From BOG-931 sp963781725 (GTDB lineage: Bacteria; Pseudomonadota; Alphaproteobacteria; Rhizobiales; Xanthobacteraceae): a stretch of DNA of 64,000 bases. Made by a program: the position numbers and the translations under genes. Positions 47,659 to 56,227 of the stretch are shown piece after piece. Every line of letters begins with the position of its first letter. The first letter of the stretch is position 1. The notes below the pieces were generated by a model that was not told the origin of the DNA, did no database searches, and saw only the letters and a list, made by a program, of their open reading frames with translations. The stretch covers positions 1,658,985 to 1,722,984 of the forward strand of contig CAWAGV010000001.1 in the NCBI GenBank assembly GCA_963781725.1, read 5' to 3'.

Positions 47659-48381
47659 AGATGGCATGCGCGCCCGACCAAGCGGTTATGAGCGCGCTGA
47701 GTTAGCCGGAAACATCAGTGTTTATTGGCGTTTCTGCGCATGTTCGGTAACGTCAGCTCGCGTTTGGTTGCGGCGTTTTATTGGTCATCTATTGGTCGGG
47801 CAGGAATTCCTTTTATGAGCCCCCTCTGCGGCCCAAACCTAACGTCGATAATTTTTGATAATTATTGTTTCACAGAAATTCTTTTCAAGTTGTTGCTCCT
47901 AGCCATCAGCGCGGGTCACGAGGATGACCCGCGCTGAAGCCGAACGCATCCGGCAGGCTTAGCAGGTCGCTACGGCGAACACTGGTGGTACACGATGACG
48001 GTCGTGGAGGAACCCCAATTGCGCTCACAACATACTGAGGAGACAACACAATTCCGAGTGTGGAAAATGGCGCTACCCATCTCGCTACCCATCAAATGTG
48101 CGGCAAGCAGTGGAATAGCATGGTGCACCAAGGAAGGCCCATCGCGACCAAGCGCGGCGCACAAAATCCTGGTCGCTGAGGAAGACAAAGCGGACATTGG
48201 AAGCTGCTAGAGCCGAAAGCCTCGGTAGCGAATGACCCGGAACGTACATTTCTCACTAACGCCACTGTCAACCTGCGCACCCGCAAGCTAGCATCAATAT
48301 GGCAAAAGCCCCGACGTTCTGAGACGGTGTGGCACGGGCGACGTCTCCTACCTGAACGTTTTTGCTGGGAGGGTGTGAACG
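47659..48381. other. Long non-coding gap in the putative island
   Basis: About 720 bases with no supported gene. At 47925 a short reading frame MTRAEAERIRQA runs into a stop and could be the start of a decayed gene, with the frame continuing QVATANTGG. A perfect hairpin at 47906-47937 overlaps it. The remainder has scattered stops in all frames. Confidence 0.4.
47906..47937. other. Perfect 13-bp inverted repeat (hairpin)
   Basis: Arms TCAGCGCGGGTCA and TGACCCGCGCTGA flank a 6-base loop CGAGGA. It would form a very stable hairpin. No T tract follows on either strand, so an intrinsic terminator is less likely than a structural or recombination-related role. Confidence 0.8.
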
Positions 48382-49220
48382 GTGCTTGGAGACGATGAAA
48401 CTGCCGTTACAGACCATTACTCAGTCCGTGGCCTGGGAAAGACGATCCTCGACGCACTCCAGGCCTCCGGCGTCAATCTCGACACGTTGTCACCGGCCGA
48501 CCTTGCCCCAATCGACGAGTTCCATATCGGCGGGCGCGCTGCGACCCAGTACGTCATAGGCATGATGAAGTTACCACGTGGCGCAGCTGTTCTCGATGTG
48601 GGCAGTGGGTTGGGTGGTGTCGCCCGGTATCTCGCAGCTGAATGCGGATGCCGTGCAACAGGCATCGACCTTACGGCCGGTATGTACGTGTTGGAAAGAT
48701 GCTGACGGAACGGACGGGGCTTTCCGACAAGGTTGACCTTCATATAGGGAGCGCTCTCAACTTGCCTTGGGCAGAGGCGACCTTTGATGCCGCGGTGACT
48801 TTTCATGCAGCGATGAACATTGCGGACCGGCCCCAACTCTATGCTGAAGTGGCGCGCGTCATCCGGCCAGGGGGAATGTTTGCGATCTACGATGTGATGA
48901 AGGGGACCAAGGAAGGTATGCTGTTTCCGCTACCGTGGGCGAGTACGGCGGCCACCAGTTTTCTGGTGACCCCAAACACGATGCGCACACTCCTCGAAGA
49001 AGCGGGGTTCGAAATCGCCCACGAGGAAGATCGCCGCGAAGTCGCGCTCGAGTATCATCGGAATAGGGTGGCCAAGCTATCCGCGGCCGACAGCCCGCCA
49101 CCGTTAGGTTTGCACCTGTTGTTGGGACAGACAGCGAGCCTGAAGTCGCGCAACATGGTGAACATGCTCGAAGCTGACCAGATCACACTTGGGGCCATTC
49201 TCGCGCGTCGACGAGTATGA
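48382..49220 (+). pseudogene. SAM-dependent methyltransferase, class I (frameshifted)
   Basis: Two frames form one protein of 279 aa if one missing base is restored near 48680. The first frame has motif I VLDVGSGLGGVARYLA and stops shortly after GIDLTA; the second resumes VGKMLTERTGLSDKV. The repaired junction gives GIDLTAEYVRVGKMLTERTG, as in ubiquinone/sarcosine-type methyltransferases. Later motifs are LPWAEATFDAAVTFHAAMNI and VIRPGGMFAIYDVM. The GTG start at 48382 has GGGAGG upstream. The substrate is unknown. Confidence 0.8.
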
Positions 49221-49413
49221 ACAAGGCTGGCCCAGGACCGAATGTCGGCTCTTGATGCTGTGGACGGCTCCTCCACCCGGCACATGAGTGCCATGGATGT
49301 GGGAGTTGCTGAGGCTCCCACAATTCGATATTTTCGCTGCGTTTGTACGGTATCGGACCGTCAGCTCCGTTGAACATTTGATTAAATAATTGCGCGCTTG
49401 CGAGGGACGCGCC

Positions 49414-49659
49414 ATGGCATACATTCTCAACTTTCCACGCAAAGTACCTGATTTTGATGATCGAACGACGGCCATCATGGGCGAGGCCTTTAACTCAGCT
49501 TGCGCCGCCCCTTTGATGAAAGGTCAACCGGATATTGTGCGTGAAGTGATCGCCAAACGAATAATTGAAGCAGCGAAGAAAGGTGAACGCGATCCAATTC
49601 GTTTGCGCGACATCGCATTGGCCGCGCTCGGTCAGGAATCAGTGGCGCAGAAGCTCTGA
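49414..49659 (+). CDS. Conserved small protein of Bradyrhizobium type
   Basis: An 81-aa soluble, helical protein starting MAYILNFPRKVPDFDDRTTA and containing IVREVIAKRIIEAAKKGERD followed by a helix DIALAAL. The pattern recalls small proteins annotated as hypothetical across Bradyrhizobium. The ATG at 49414 is chosen because it begins the conserved part; the frame opens eight codons earlier. It converges with, and overlaps by about 20 bp, the response-regulator gene. Confidence 0.72.
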   Translation: MAYILNFPRKVPDFDDRTTAIMGEAFNSACAAPLMKGQPDIVREVIAKRIIEAAKKGERDPIRLRDIALAALGQESVAQKL

Positions 49660-50016
49660 CACGGCCGTCAGAATGTCATCCGGTCGATATGGCTTAGCCA
49701 GGAACTGACTTTCGGGCACAGACCGTCCCGCGTCGACCGATTCGCCTGATGTATAAACAACCGGTACGTCCGGGCAGTGAGTTCGACAAATATCCGCTAC
49801 ATCCCAGCTGGTTACTGCACCGCCGAGGTTGATATCGGTGACTACGATGTCAATCGACGTGCCGGAGTTGCTCAGCGCAATGGCTTCTTCGCCAGTACCA
49901 CTCTCAACGACCATAAAGCCTGCGTCCCGCAAGAAAACGGCCGCCTGTATTCGCAGCAATATTTCATCCTCAACTAGGAGAACAACGAGAGCGCGGGCAC
50001 CATTAGCCGCAGACAT
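49639..50016 (-). CDS. Single-domain response regulator
   Basis: A 125-aa receiver domain with no output domain. The acidic pair is VLLVEDEILLR, the phosphoacceptor Asp lies in DIVVTDINLGG, a Thr/Ser switch in VVYTSGES and Lys in FLAKPYRPDDI. It would act by phosphorylation-dependent protein contact, as CheY- or FixJ-receiver-like proteins do. The ATG at 50016 gives the normal short N-terminus; the frame extends upstream to 50094. No histidine kinase gene is near. Confidence 0.88.
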   Translation of the reverse strand: MSAANGARALVVLLVEDEILLRIQAAVFLRDAGFMVVESGTGEEAIALSNSGTSIDIVVTDINLGGAVTSWDVADICRTHCPDVPVVYTSGESVDAGRSVPESQFLAKPYRPDDILTAVSELLRH

Positions 50017-50278
50017 GCCGCACCAAAGTTTGCCACCGAACCACAGTCCGGATGTGTGATTGATCGCTTTTTCAGATCGCAAAGGCATCGCCATTAGGAC
50101 GAGGCTTGATGGAAACCAACGTCGATGATTGTGTACGCTTCCGTACCAGTATCAACGAAATAATTTTAGTGGCTAATAAATCACCGACAGCGCATGCTCC
50201 GCCGACCGCTGGCAGCACCTTTGGGCGCAAGCGTTTGGGAGACATGGATGTGCTCTTGCCCATTTCTGGGAAAGAGCT

Positions 50279-50999
50279 ATGGCACCAGTCTCCACGCAAC
50301 GTAATTCCCCATCGCCGCCTCGTAATCAGTTACTCGCGGGCATGTTGAACACTGATTTCGCGCTGTTGCAGCCGCATCTGCAGACAATCGATATGCCGCT
50401 TCTCAAAAGATTTGGAGCGACCGAACCGGCGGATCGAAATGGTCTATTTCATGGAAGCCGGAATTGCATCAGTTGTAGCCGTTCAACCGGATGATACGAA
50501 AGTCGAAGTCGGACTGATCGGCCGAGAGGGTATGACTGGAACTTCGGTGGTGCTCGGTGACGATCAATCGCCGCACTCTACTTACATGCAGGTCGCTGGA
50601 GGCGGGTTGCAAATCGCAACGAAGGAATTACGCGCCATGGCTGCGAGCGGAACCTTGCATCAAATGCTGCTCAGATACGGACAAGCGTTCATGGTGCAGA
50701 CAGCGCATACCGCCATCGCGAACGCACGCGCCAATATCGAACGACGGTTGGCACGATGGATTTTGATGGCCCATGACCGGACGCGCGTCGCGACGTTGCC
50801 GCTCACCCATGAGTTCTTGTCACTCATGCTCGGAGTGAGACGCCCCGGAGTGACAGAAGCATTGCAAAGTCTCAAGCGCGCAAAGCTGATCGACACCGGC
50901 CGAAACAGCATCCTTGTGCTTAATCGAAAAGGCATTGAACGTTTAGCGGGTAATAGCTACGGCGTTCCCGAAAAAGAATATCGCCGTCTCATCGGCTAA
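50279..50999 (+). pseudogene. Crp/Fnr-family transcription regulator (frameshifted)
   Basis: About 239 aa after removal of one extra A in the run at 50405-50408. The first frame has the start NQLLAGMLNTDFALLQPHLQ; the second continues ERPNRRIEMVYFMEAGIASV in the cyclic-nucleotide-type sensor domain. The C-terminal winged helix contains LTHEFLSLMLGVRRPGVTEA, a good recognition helix. It lacks Fnr-type cysteines. This is a large rhizobial subfamily of unknown signal. A GGGAAAGAG ribosome binding site precedes the ATG. Confidence 0.85.
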
Positions 51000-51079
51000 A
51001 GACCAGCAGAACACGGCACACATCCGCCGCACGGTACGCAATCGCCGATAGATCAATATTTAAATCCGGCCGCCGTGTA

Positions 51080-51253
51080 TCATTGCTTGCGCGTCAATGG
51101 ACGCAAAGCCGCATCCGCGAGCCTCAGCCATTCAGCGGCCATTTCGCGGTTAAGGGCACGTGCATCCTGATCTTTTGTCTTCGGCACCATGTTTAAGCAG
51201 TGCATAGCGTAACGGGCGTATTCTTTGTGCTTTTCGCTTTTGGGAGCTGCCAC
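51080..51253 (-). CDS. Conserved small hypothetical protein
   Basis: About 57 aa: EKHKEYARYAMHCLNMV, then REMAAEWLRLADAALRPL. This helix pair is typical of short rhizobial proteins of unknown role. The GTG start at 51253 has AGAGGT four or five bases upstream, which is why it is preferred to the ATG at 51319. Confidence 0.6.
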   Translation of the reverse strand: MAAPKSEKHKEYARYAMHCLNMVPKTKDQDARALNREMAAEWLRLADAALRPLTRKQ

Positions 51254-51498
51254 GATTACCTCTTTGAAGGATTTGCGACCGGGTAATATTGAAATGGGCA
51301 GCCCGAAGAGTCTGGTCAAAAGGGAATCACTTCCAAATCCCCGAATGTCCGAGATGGGTCAGTCTCGACCGAAAAGAAGCGACTAGCCCAGCACCCGATG
51401 TCTGCTTCGCCTCTCAAAGCGACCAAGCCGTTGCGTCGTCGCCAAGCGACACGTTGGGCCAATAGGCGACATTGCGCCGGGGCGATTTGAAATGAAAG

Positions 51499-51518
51499 AA
51501 ACCGCCAACTGAGGCGGC
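51499..51518 (-). terminator. Intrinsic terminator after the zinc-ribbon gene
   Basis: On the - strand a CCGCC-loop-GGCGG stem just past the stop codon is followed by TTTCTTTCATTTC. Stem and T-rich tail fit a rho-independent terminator. Confidence 0.55.
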
Positions 51519-51692
51519 CTATTGTTTGTCCAACACTGAGTGCTTGCATTTAGGGCAGAGGAATGCGCGCGCCTCGGGCCACTTCCCAATCTTCGGCAGC
51601 TTGCCAATAAATTTCATGTCGCCGCCGCAAAACTCGCACTTTCGCGCGGGTTCAGTCGGCGTCTGGTCACTCTCGTCGTTTGTGGATTCCAA
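51519..51692 (-). CDS. Very small zinc-ribbon protein
   Basis: A 57-aa product read from a TTG start: MESTNDESDQ, then CEFCGGDMKFIGKLPKIG, then FLCPKCKHSVLDKQ. The two CxxC pairs form a zinc ribbon, and the protein ends right before a terminator. The start is the least certain part: no ATG gives this frame, and an ATG upstream at about 51717 reads a different frame that soon stops. The gene is unrelated in sequence to the other two zinc-ribbon genes apart from the fold. Confidence 0.6.
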   Translation of the reverse strand: MESTNDESDQTPTEPARKCEFCGGDMKFIGKLPKIGKWPEARAFLCPKCKHSVLDKQ

Positions 51693-52010
51693 AACCGCCC
51701 ACGCTGGTCTTCGGCATTTCCAAGCTTCCTTGCCTCACATCGCCTGGTCCAAAAAACCCGGTCAGGTCAGGCGAACATTTCAAACTTCGCAGCTGATACT
51801 CAGCCGACTGCGGCCTCGCAGACGCGATCCCAAATATCAAACATAAATTTTCCAGTTTTAAATATGAGAATTAAAGTTTCTTGAGCCGCCTAGCGTCAGC
51901 GAAAAAGTTCGCTAGCACTTATCGTCGCGCATATAATTATGCGTTGCAAATCGGTGCCACGTCTAGGCTTCGAGGAATCGATCGGCGGCGCAACTAAAGA
52001 GGTCGGAGGA
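51693..52010. other. Upstream region with inverted repeats
   Basis: 318 bases, AT-richer than its surroundings. It contains the perfect inverted repeat CGCATA-TAAT-TATGCG at 51928-51943 and the pair CTAGCG/CGCTAG around 51889-51914. These may be control elements for the small gene at 52011. No gene is supported. Confidence 0.45.
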
Positions 52011-52237
52011 ATGTCCAGGGAGAAAGCTAGTGATCTTGCATGCCAGTGTACCGAGTTAGTGCGCAAAGGAAATGAATTTTCCCGACAGTTTGGTCTACTC
52101 TGCTCAAAAATCACAATCTCGTGGAGGGCATTCCGCGGGAAAGAACAGAGCGCAGCCGAAATCTTTTGCACATTCCTTTAATCACAGGCGAACAGCTGGT
52201 GTTCGATGCGGAAGTCAGAGAATTTCGTGTGCAATAA
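52011..52237 (+). pseudogene. Small conserved protein (frameshifted)
   Basis: The first frame reads MSREKASDLACQCTELVRKG and NEF. After 52077-52083 (a run of four T then three C) a different frame gives LLKNHNLVEGIPRERT and then IPLITGEQLVFDAEVREF with a stop at 52237. Removing one T and one C restores NEFPTVWSTLLKNHNLVEG, the pattern of a roughly 74-aa protein common in Bradyrhizobium. The strong GGAGGA touches the ATG. The function is unknown. Confidence 0.65.
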
Positions 52238-52303
52238 GTAAGAAGCAACGCGCAACGAAACGAGGGCAGGCAATTAAGAAAGTGAGCCAAGGAGGAGCAT
52301 GAT

Positions 52304-52609
52304 ATGTCGGGAACTCTTATCAATCTCATCATTCAGATAATCGCTGGCGTTATTGGCGGCAACGTCGCTGGCGCAATGCTCAAGAACTACACGCTCGGCG
52401 CGGTTGGCAATACAATTGCGGGCGCTATCGGCGGAGCCGTTGGCGGCCAGCTTCTTCAAGAGCTGGCGCCCGCATTGGCAAGCATAGCGAGCAATAACGA
52501 TATTGGAGCGCTCATCGGTCAGATCGTCGCTGGCGGTGCTGGCGGCGCCATCTTGGCTGTACTCGCTGGCGTGATGAAATGGATAATGGTGCCTCCGAAA
52601 TCGACCTGA
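52304..52609 (+). CDS. Small glycine-rich membrane protein
   Basis: A 101-aa protein with alternating Gly/Ala/Ile stretches (IIQIIAGVIGGNVAGAML, NTIAGAIGGAVGGQLLQEL, QIVAGGAGGAILAVLAGVM), consistent with three membrane or membrane-associated helices packed through GxxxG contacts. A very strong AGGAGG ribosome binding site precedes the ATG, so high expression is likely. It resembles small rhizobial proteins of unknown role. Confidence 0.82.
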   Translation: MSGTLINLIIQIIAGVIGGNVAGAMLKNYTLGAVGNTIAGAIGGAVGGQLLQELAPALASIASNNDIGALIGQIVAGGAGGAILAVLAGVMKWIMVPPKST

Positions 52610-52922
52610 TGTTGCGTTCGTCACGGTGGCAACGACGACACAACGCGCAGTATCGGCTGGCTTGATCGAACAGACGGCGCATGAAAGCTGCTCGCCCACG
52701 GGCGCAGTACGATATGACCTATGAATCCTGCAGTCGACTGCGCTCGGACCATTCTTGACTTACTGAACGCCTTACCGCTGCCTATGGGTGAGTATGGCTG
52801 TGTCTGAATGTCCGCTGTTCGCCGAATAAGTCGGAGCCGTTGACGGCATCCAACAGCCGTGACGGCGACATCCGTCGTAATCATCCCGAGTTGGACGAGA
52901 TTGAGAAGTTAGTGAGACATTC
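52610..52922. other. Non-coding gap
   Basis: 313 bases with no supported gene. Opposite-strand frames here are without protein-like character. I see no clear promoter or terminator. Confidence 0.35.
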
Positions 52923-53252
52923 ATGAGGACCAAAACTAAGGACATTGACGTTTTCGATCGGTCCTATTGTGATCGAATACGAGACATTGTCTGGAGCGCA
53001 ATTCTGGAGGGCTCGCGTGATCCGGTAACCAATATGTCGGCGCTGCGAAATTACGAAATTTATGATGCCCTTCTCCAGATCCAAGCGATGATCGTTGCTA
53101 GCGCAAAGCAGGCTTCCTCACCGACCGAAATGCGCACGATAAGCAAGGAGTTTGCAAAGAGACTTCGCCGGCTGGTGGCTGAGTTCAAGAAAATGTACGA
53201 TCGTGACGGGGTGCCCTTCGCCGCTGTAATTCATACCGATGAATTACAATAA
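52923..53252 (+). CDS. Hypothetical protein, helical
   Basis: A 109-aa soluble protein, mostly charged helices (YEIYDALLQIQAMIVASAKQ, ISKEFAKRLRRLVAEFKKMY). A GAGAAG sequence lies upstream of the ATG. I recognise no family. Codon use looks genuine, but homologues would be needed for confirmation. Confidence 0.55.
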   Translation: MRTKTKDIDVFDRSYCDRIRDIVWSAILEGSRDPVTNMSALRNYEIYDALLQIQAMIVASAKQASSPTEMRTISKEFAKRLRRLVAEFKKMYDRDGVPFAAVIHTDELQ

Positions 53253-53654
53253 TAACGAATGGGTCCGCGCGCTCCGGGGTATCTGTGTCGGCCAGAACGC
53301 CGTTCGTTTGGATCGCAGCACAGAGACAGGTCTCAACCCTGCGGATCGCCAAATATAAAACCTGCGATCACAAGCCAGGACGATGGCACCTTTGCCTCGT
53401 CGATCCGATTGCTTTGCTGCGCGGGTTGCGTGCCGTGGACCATGCGGTCCGCACGCTCGTGAGGATTTACGCCCAGTCGACGCTCGGATCATGACGCGGC
53501 CATGTATGATGTTTTAAACATCATATATGGGATATGAAATAATCATATTGATATGTATGCCGGTCAATATAAATTCGACACTTGATATAGGAGGAGCCTT
53601 GTGCTGACCGCGCTTCATTGATCCGGCCGTCCTATCGTTGAGAGGAATTCCACA
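53253..53654. other. Upstream region of pckA
   Basis: About 400 bases. The left half has short open frames without a match. The right half is AT-rich and should hold the pckA promoter; it includes the palindrome listed separately. AGGAGG at 53591-53596 lies too far from the pckA start to be its ribosome binding site. Confidence 0.45.
53505..53525. promoter_or_regulatory. Perfect 10-bp-arm palindrome upstream of pckA
   Basis: Arms TATGATGTTT and AAACATCATA flank a single central T. Such symmetry suggests a dimeric repressor or activator site. The half sequence TAAACATCAT recurs at 55947-55956 upstream of the XRE regulator that starts the hyf operon. Confidence 0.6.
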
Positions 53655-55270
53655 GTGTTGGAAACAGGTGTCAGGAATATTAGCTACGGCGCCGACAAAT
53701 TTGGGTTCAGTGAGCTTGCCGCGCTGCACTGGAATCTGGACGCGCCTCAGCTTTATGAAAATGCCGTCAGTCAACGGAGAGGCTTCACTCGTCCAGGGCG
53801 GGGCGCTGTGCGCTGAAACCGGCGTGCATACCGGCCGATCGCCCAAGGACAAACACATCGTCGTCGACGACCTGACCGAGAACACGGTCTGGTGGGACGG
53901 CAACCGCAAGCTCAGCCAGGCCAATTTCCAACTCCTTCATGCGGATTTCATCGCGCACGCGCGCGGAAAAAAGCTGTACGCCCAGGACCTCTACGCCGCT
54001 GCCGATCCCAAATACCGGATCAAGACACGGGTGTTCACTGAACTGGCCTGGCATTCGTTGTTTATCCGCCAACTATTAATTCGCCCTGATCGCTCCGAAC
54101 TTGCGAGTTTCATCCCGGAATTCACAATCGTTGATCTCCCTTCGTTCAAGGCCGATCCCAAACGTCACGGCGTTCGCTCGGAGACCATCATCGCCATCGA
54201 CTTCACCCGCAAGATCATTCTGATCGGCAACTCTTCTTATGCGGGCGAAATCAAGAAGTCGGTCTTCACCACACTCAATTTTTATCTACCGGCACGGCAC
54301 GTGATGCCGATGCATTGCTCGGCCAATGTCGGCAAGGACGGCGACGTCGCAGCTGTTCTTCGGCCTTTCCGGCACCGGCAAAACAACGCTGTCGGCCGAC
54401 CCAAACCGCATGCTCATCGGCGACGATGAGCATGGCTGGGGGCCGGACGGCGTGTTCAACTTCGAGGGTGGCTGCTACGCCAAGTGCATCAAGTTGTCCG
54501 TTGAGGCCGAGCCCGAGATTTACGCGGCCACGCATCGTTTCGGCACGGTGATTGAAAACGTAGCGTTCGACCCGGAAACCCGGATTTGCAATTTCGACGA
54601 CGCCTCGAAGACGGAGAACACACGCTCCGCCTATCCTCTTGATTTCATCCCGAACGCCTCTCGGACAGGACGCGCGGGGCAACCAAAGAACATCATCATG
54701 CTGACCGCGGATGCATTCGGTGTGATGCCCCCGATCGCCAAACTCAGCCCTGCGCAGGCGATGTATCATTTCCTCTCTGGCTACACGGCGAAGGTGGCTG
54801 GTACCGAAAAGGGCGTAACAGAGCCCGAGGCGACATTCTCGACGTGCTTTGGGGCGCCGTTTCTGCCGCGCCATCCCTCGATCTACGGTAATCTCTTGCG
54901 CAAGTTGATTGCCACCCACAGCGTCGATTGCTGGCTCGTCAATACTGGCTGGACTGGCGGCAAATATGGCGTGGGCCGCCGTATGCCGATCAAGGTGACG
55001 CGAACGCTGCTCGCGGCGGCCCTCGACGGCTCGCTCAAGACCGTCAATTTCCGCACCGATCCTTATTTTGGATTTGACGTTCCAACTTCGGTGCAGGGGG
55101 TTGAACCGGATTTACTGAATCCGATTAAGACATGGAAGGACAAAGCGGAGTTCGATGCTACCGCACGAAAACTCGTGCGCATGTTCCAGGAGAACTTTCG
55201 CGCTTTCGAGGACAGCGTCGATAGCGATGTTATGGCTGCGGCTTCCGATGTTCATATGGCGGCTGAGTAA
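53655..55270 (+). pseudogene. pckA: Phosphoenolpyruvate carboxykinase, ATP type (two frameshifts)
   Basis: The product would be 537 aa, the normal length, after removing one base near 53770 and one G at 54352. The N-terminal frame reads LETGVRNISYGADKFGF. The middle frame has LVQGGALCAETGVHTGRSPK and HRYPADP-like substrate residues, then MHCSANVGKDGD. The last frame has the kinase loop GLSGTGKTTLSADPNR, the metal motif LIGDDEHGWG and NTGWTGGKYGVGRRMPIKV. The enzyme turns oxaloacetate into PEP in gluconeogenesis. GTG 53655 is the likely start. Since everything else is conserved, either the sequence has two errors or the gene was lost very recently. Confidence 0.9.
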
Positions 55271-55277
55271 ATAACAA

Positions 55278-55742
55278 ATGTGGGAAAGCGTTGCAGATAG
55301 AAATACCTGTCTCGCATATCACGCCACGTTCCAAGACTATCAATTCGCAGGCGCCGGGATTCGCCTTGAAGAAGGCGTCATCGCCAATGACCAAGCGGCC
55401 GCTCTGCAATACCATCAACGCCAATTGCGGTTATCAGAGGCGTGTTGGGCGATGCACCACGATGCGGTCAAGATCGCCGATCGTTGCACCGTATGCGGCG
55501 AGCCTTATGGTCATTTTCGTACTGATGATGCCGCACCTTGGCTGGCAATCCTCATAGTCGGCCATATCACAGTGCCGATTATCCTCATATGTGAGCGAAA
55601 TTTCAAACTCCCAATGTGGCTTGCGTTAGCGACCTATTTGCCGCTGATCGTAGGACTGACCTTGGTTTTATTGCCGCGATGCAAAGGAGTTATTGCGGCT
55701 TTGATGTGGGCGATGAAGGCGGAGGGTTCCGAGAGGACCTGA
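55278..55742 (+). CDS. DUF983-family membrane protein with atypical N-terminus
   Basis: The C-terminal 90 residues match DUF983: ADRCTVCGEPYGHFRTDDAA, then helices WLAILIVGHITVPIILICE and MWLALATYLPLIVGLTLVLL, ending RCKGVIAALMWAMK. The family usually begins with a RCPxCGxG ribbon and a short linker. Here the first 65 residues do not look like that, and another frame (from an ATG at 55384) reads MTKRPLCNTINANC and RRVGRC, which is closer to a native start. A frame shift or small deletion near 55450-55480 is therefore likely. The role is unknown. Confidence 0.65.
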   Translation: MWESVADRNTCLAYHATFQDYQFAGAGIRLEEGVIANDQAAALQYHQRQLRLSEACWAMHHDAVKIADRCTVCGEPYGHFRTDDAAPWLAILIVGHITVPIILICERNFKLPMWLALATYLPLIVGLTLVLLPRCKGVIAALMWAMKAEGSERT

Positions 55743-55946
55743 GGCCGTCGTTATCGAGTCACCTGCCGGTCGACGAAGCGGACGGTCACGGCCCGAAGAG
55801 TGAGGACCGTCCATCTGGCGCTGTGCATGGTCATCAGCGACCTACAGACTTCCGCCGATTGGCATAGGCCGCCGTGAAGAGCGGTTACCTCGACGAAAAA
55901 AAGATTGCAGGTCAGCATGATATATTATCCATAATAATATAGATTC

Positions 55947-55956
55947 TAAACATCAT
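55947..55956 (+). promoter_or_regulatory. TAAACATCAT motif upstream of the XRE-hyf operon
   Basis: The decamer equals one half of the palindrome upstream of pckA. Here the other arm is imperfect (AATGGTGT a few bases downstream). It sits in an AT-rich stretch 18 bases before the regulator's ATG, where an autoregulatory site could lie. Confidence 0.4.
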
Positions 55957-55973
55957 TTCTAATGGTGTGTCAC

Positions 55974-56227
55974 ATGATTACCGCCGGCCAACTCGGGCCT
56001 CTCGTGCGCTTATTGGCATCGATCAGCGCAAGCTCGCTGAGGTGGCCGGACTATCGCTGCCGACCATTCAGCGCATGGAAGCCAGCGAGGGTGTCATCCG
56101 GGGCAACGTCAACTCTCTGATGAAGCTCATCGCGGCTCTCGATAGGCTTGGCATCGAACTGATTTCTGAAAACGCCGCGAGCCAAACCGGCGGCCGTGGC
56201 GTGCGGCTGAGGAGCGCAAGCTCGTGA
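55974..56227 (+). pseudogene. XRE-type helix-turn-helix regulator (frameshifted near the start)
   Basis: The native N-terminus MITAGQL begins at 55974. A base (probably a C) is missing near 55994, and the frame then continues ASRALIGIDQRKLAEVAGLS, with LPTIQRMEASEGVIRGN as recognition helix, giving 84 aa. The Cro/CI-type domain fills almost the whole protein. Its stop overlaps the hyfB start (GTGA), so it is translationally coupled to the hyf genes and is a candidate local regulator of them. Confidence 0.82.

Noticed and set aside
52274..52699. 141-aa - strand frame
   Set aside because: Antisense of the small glycine-rich membrane protein gene, which has a strong ribosome binding site on the + strand.
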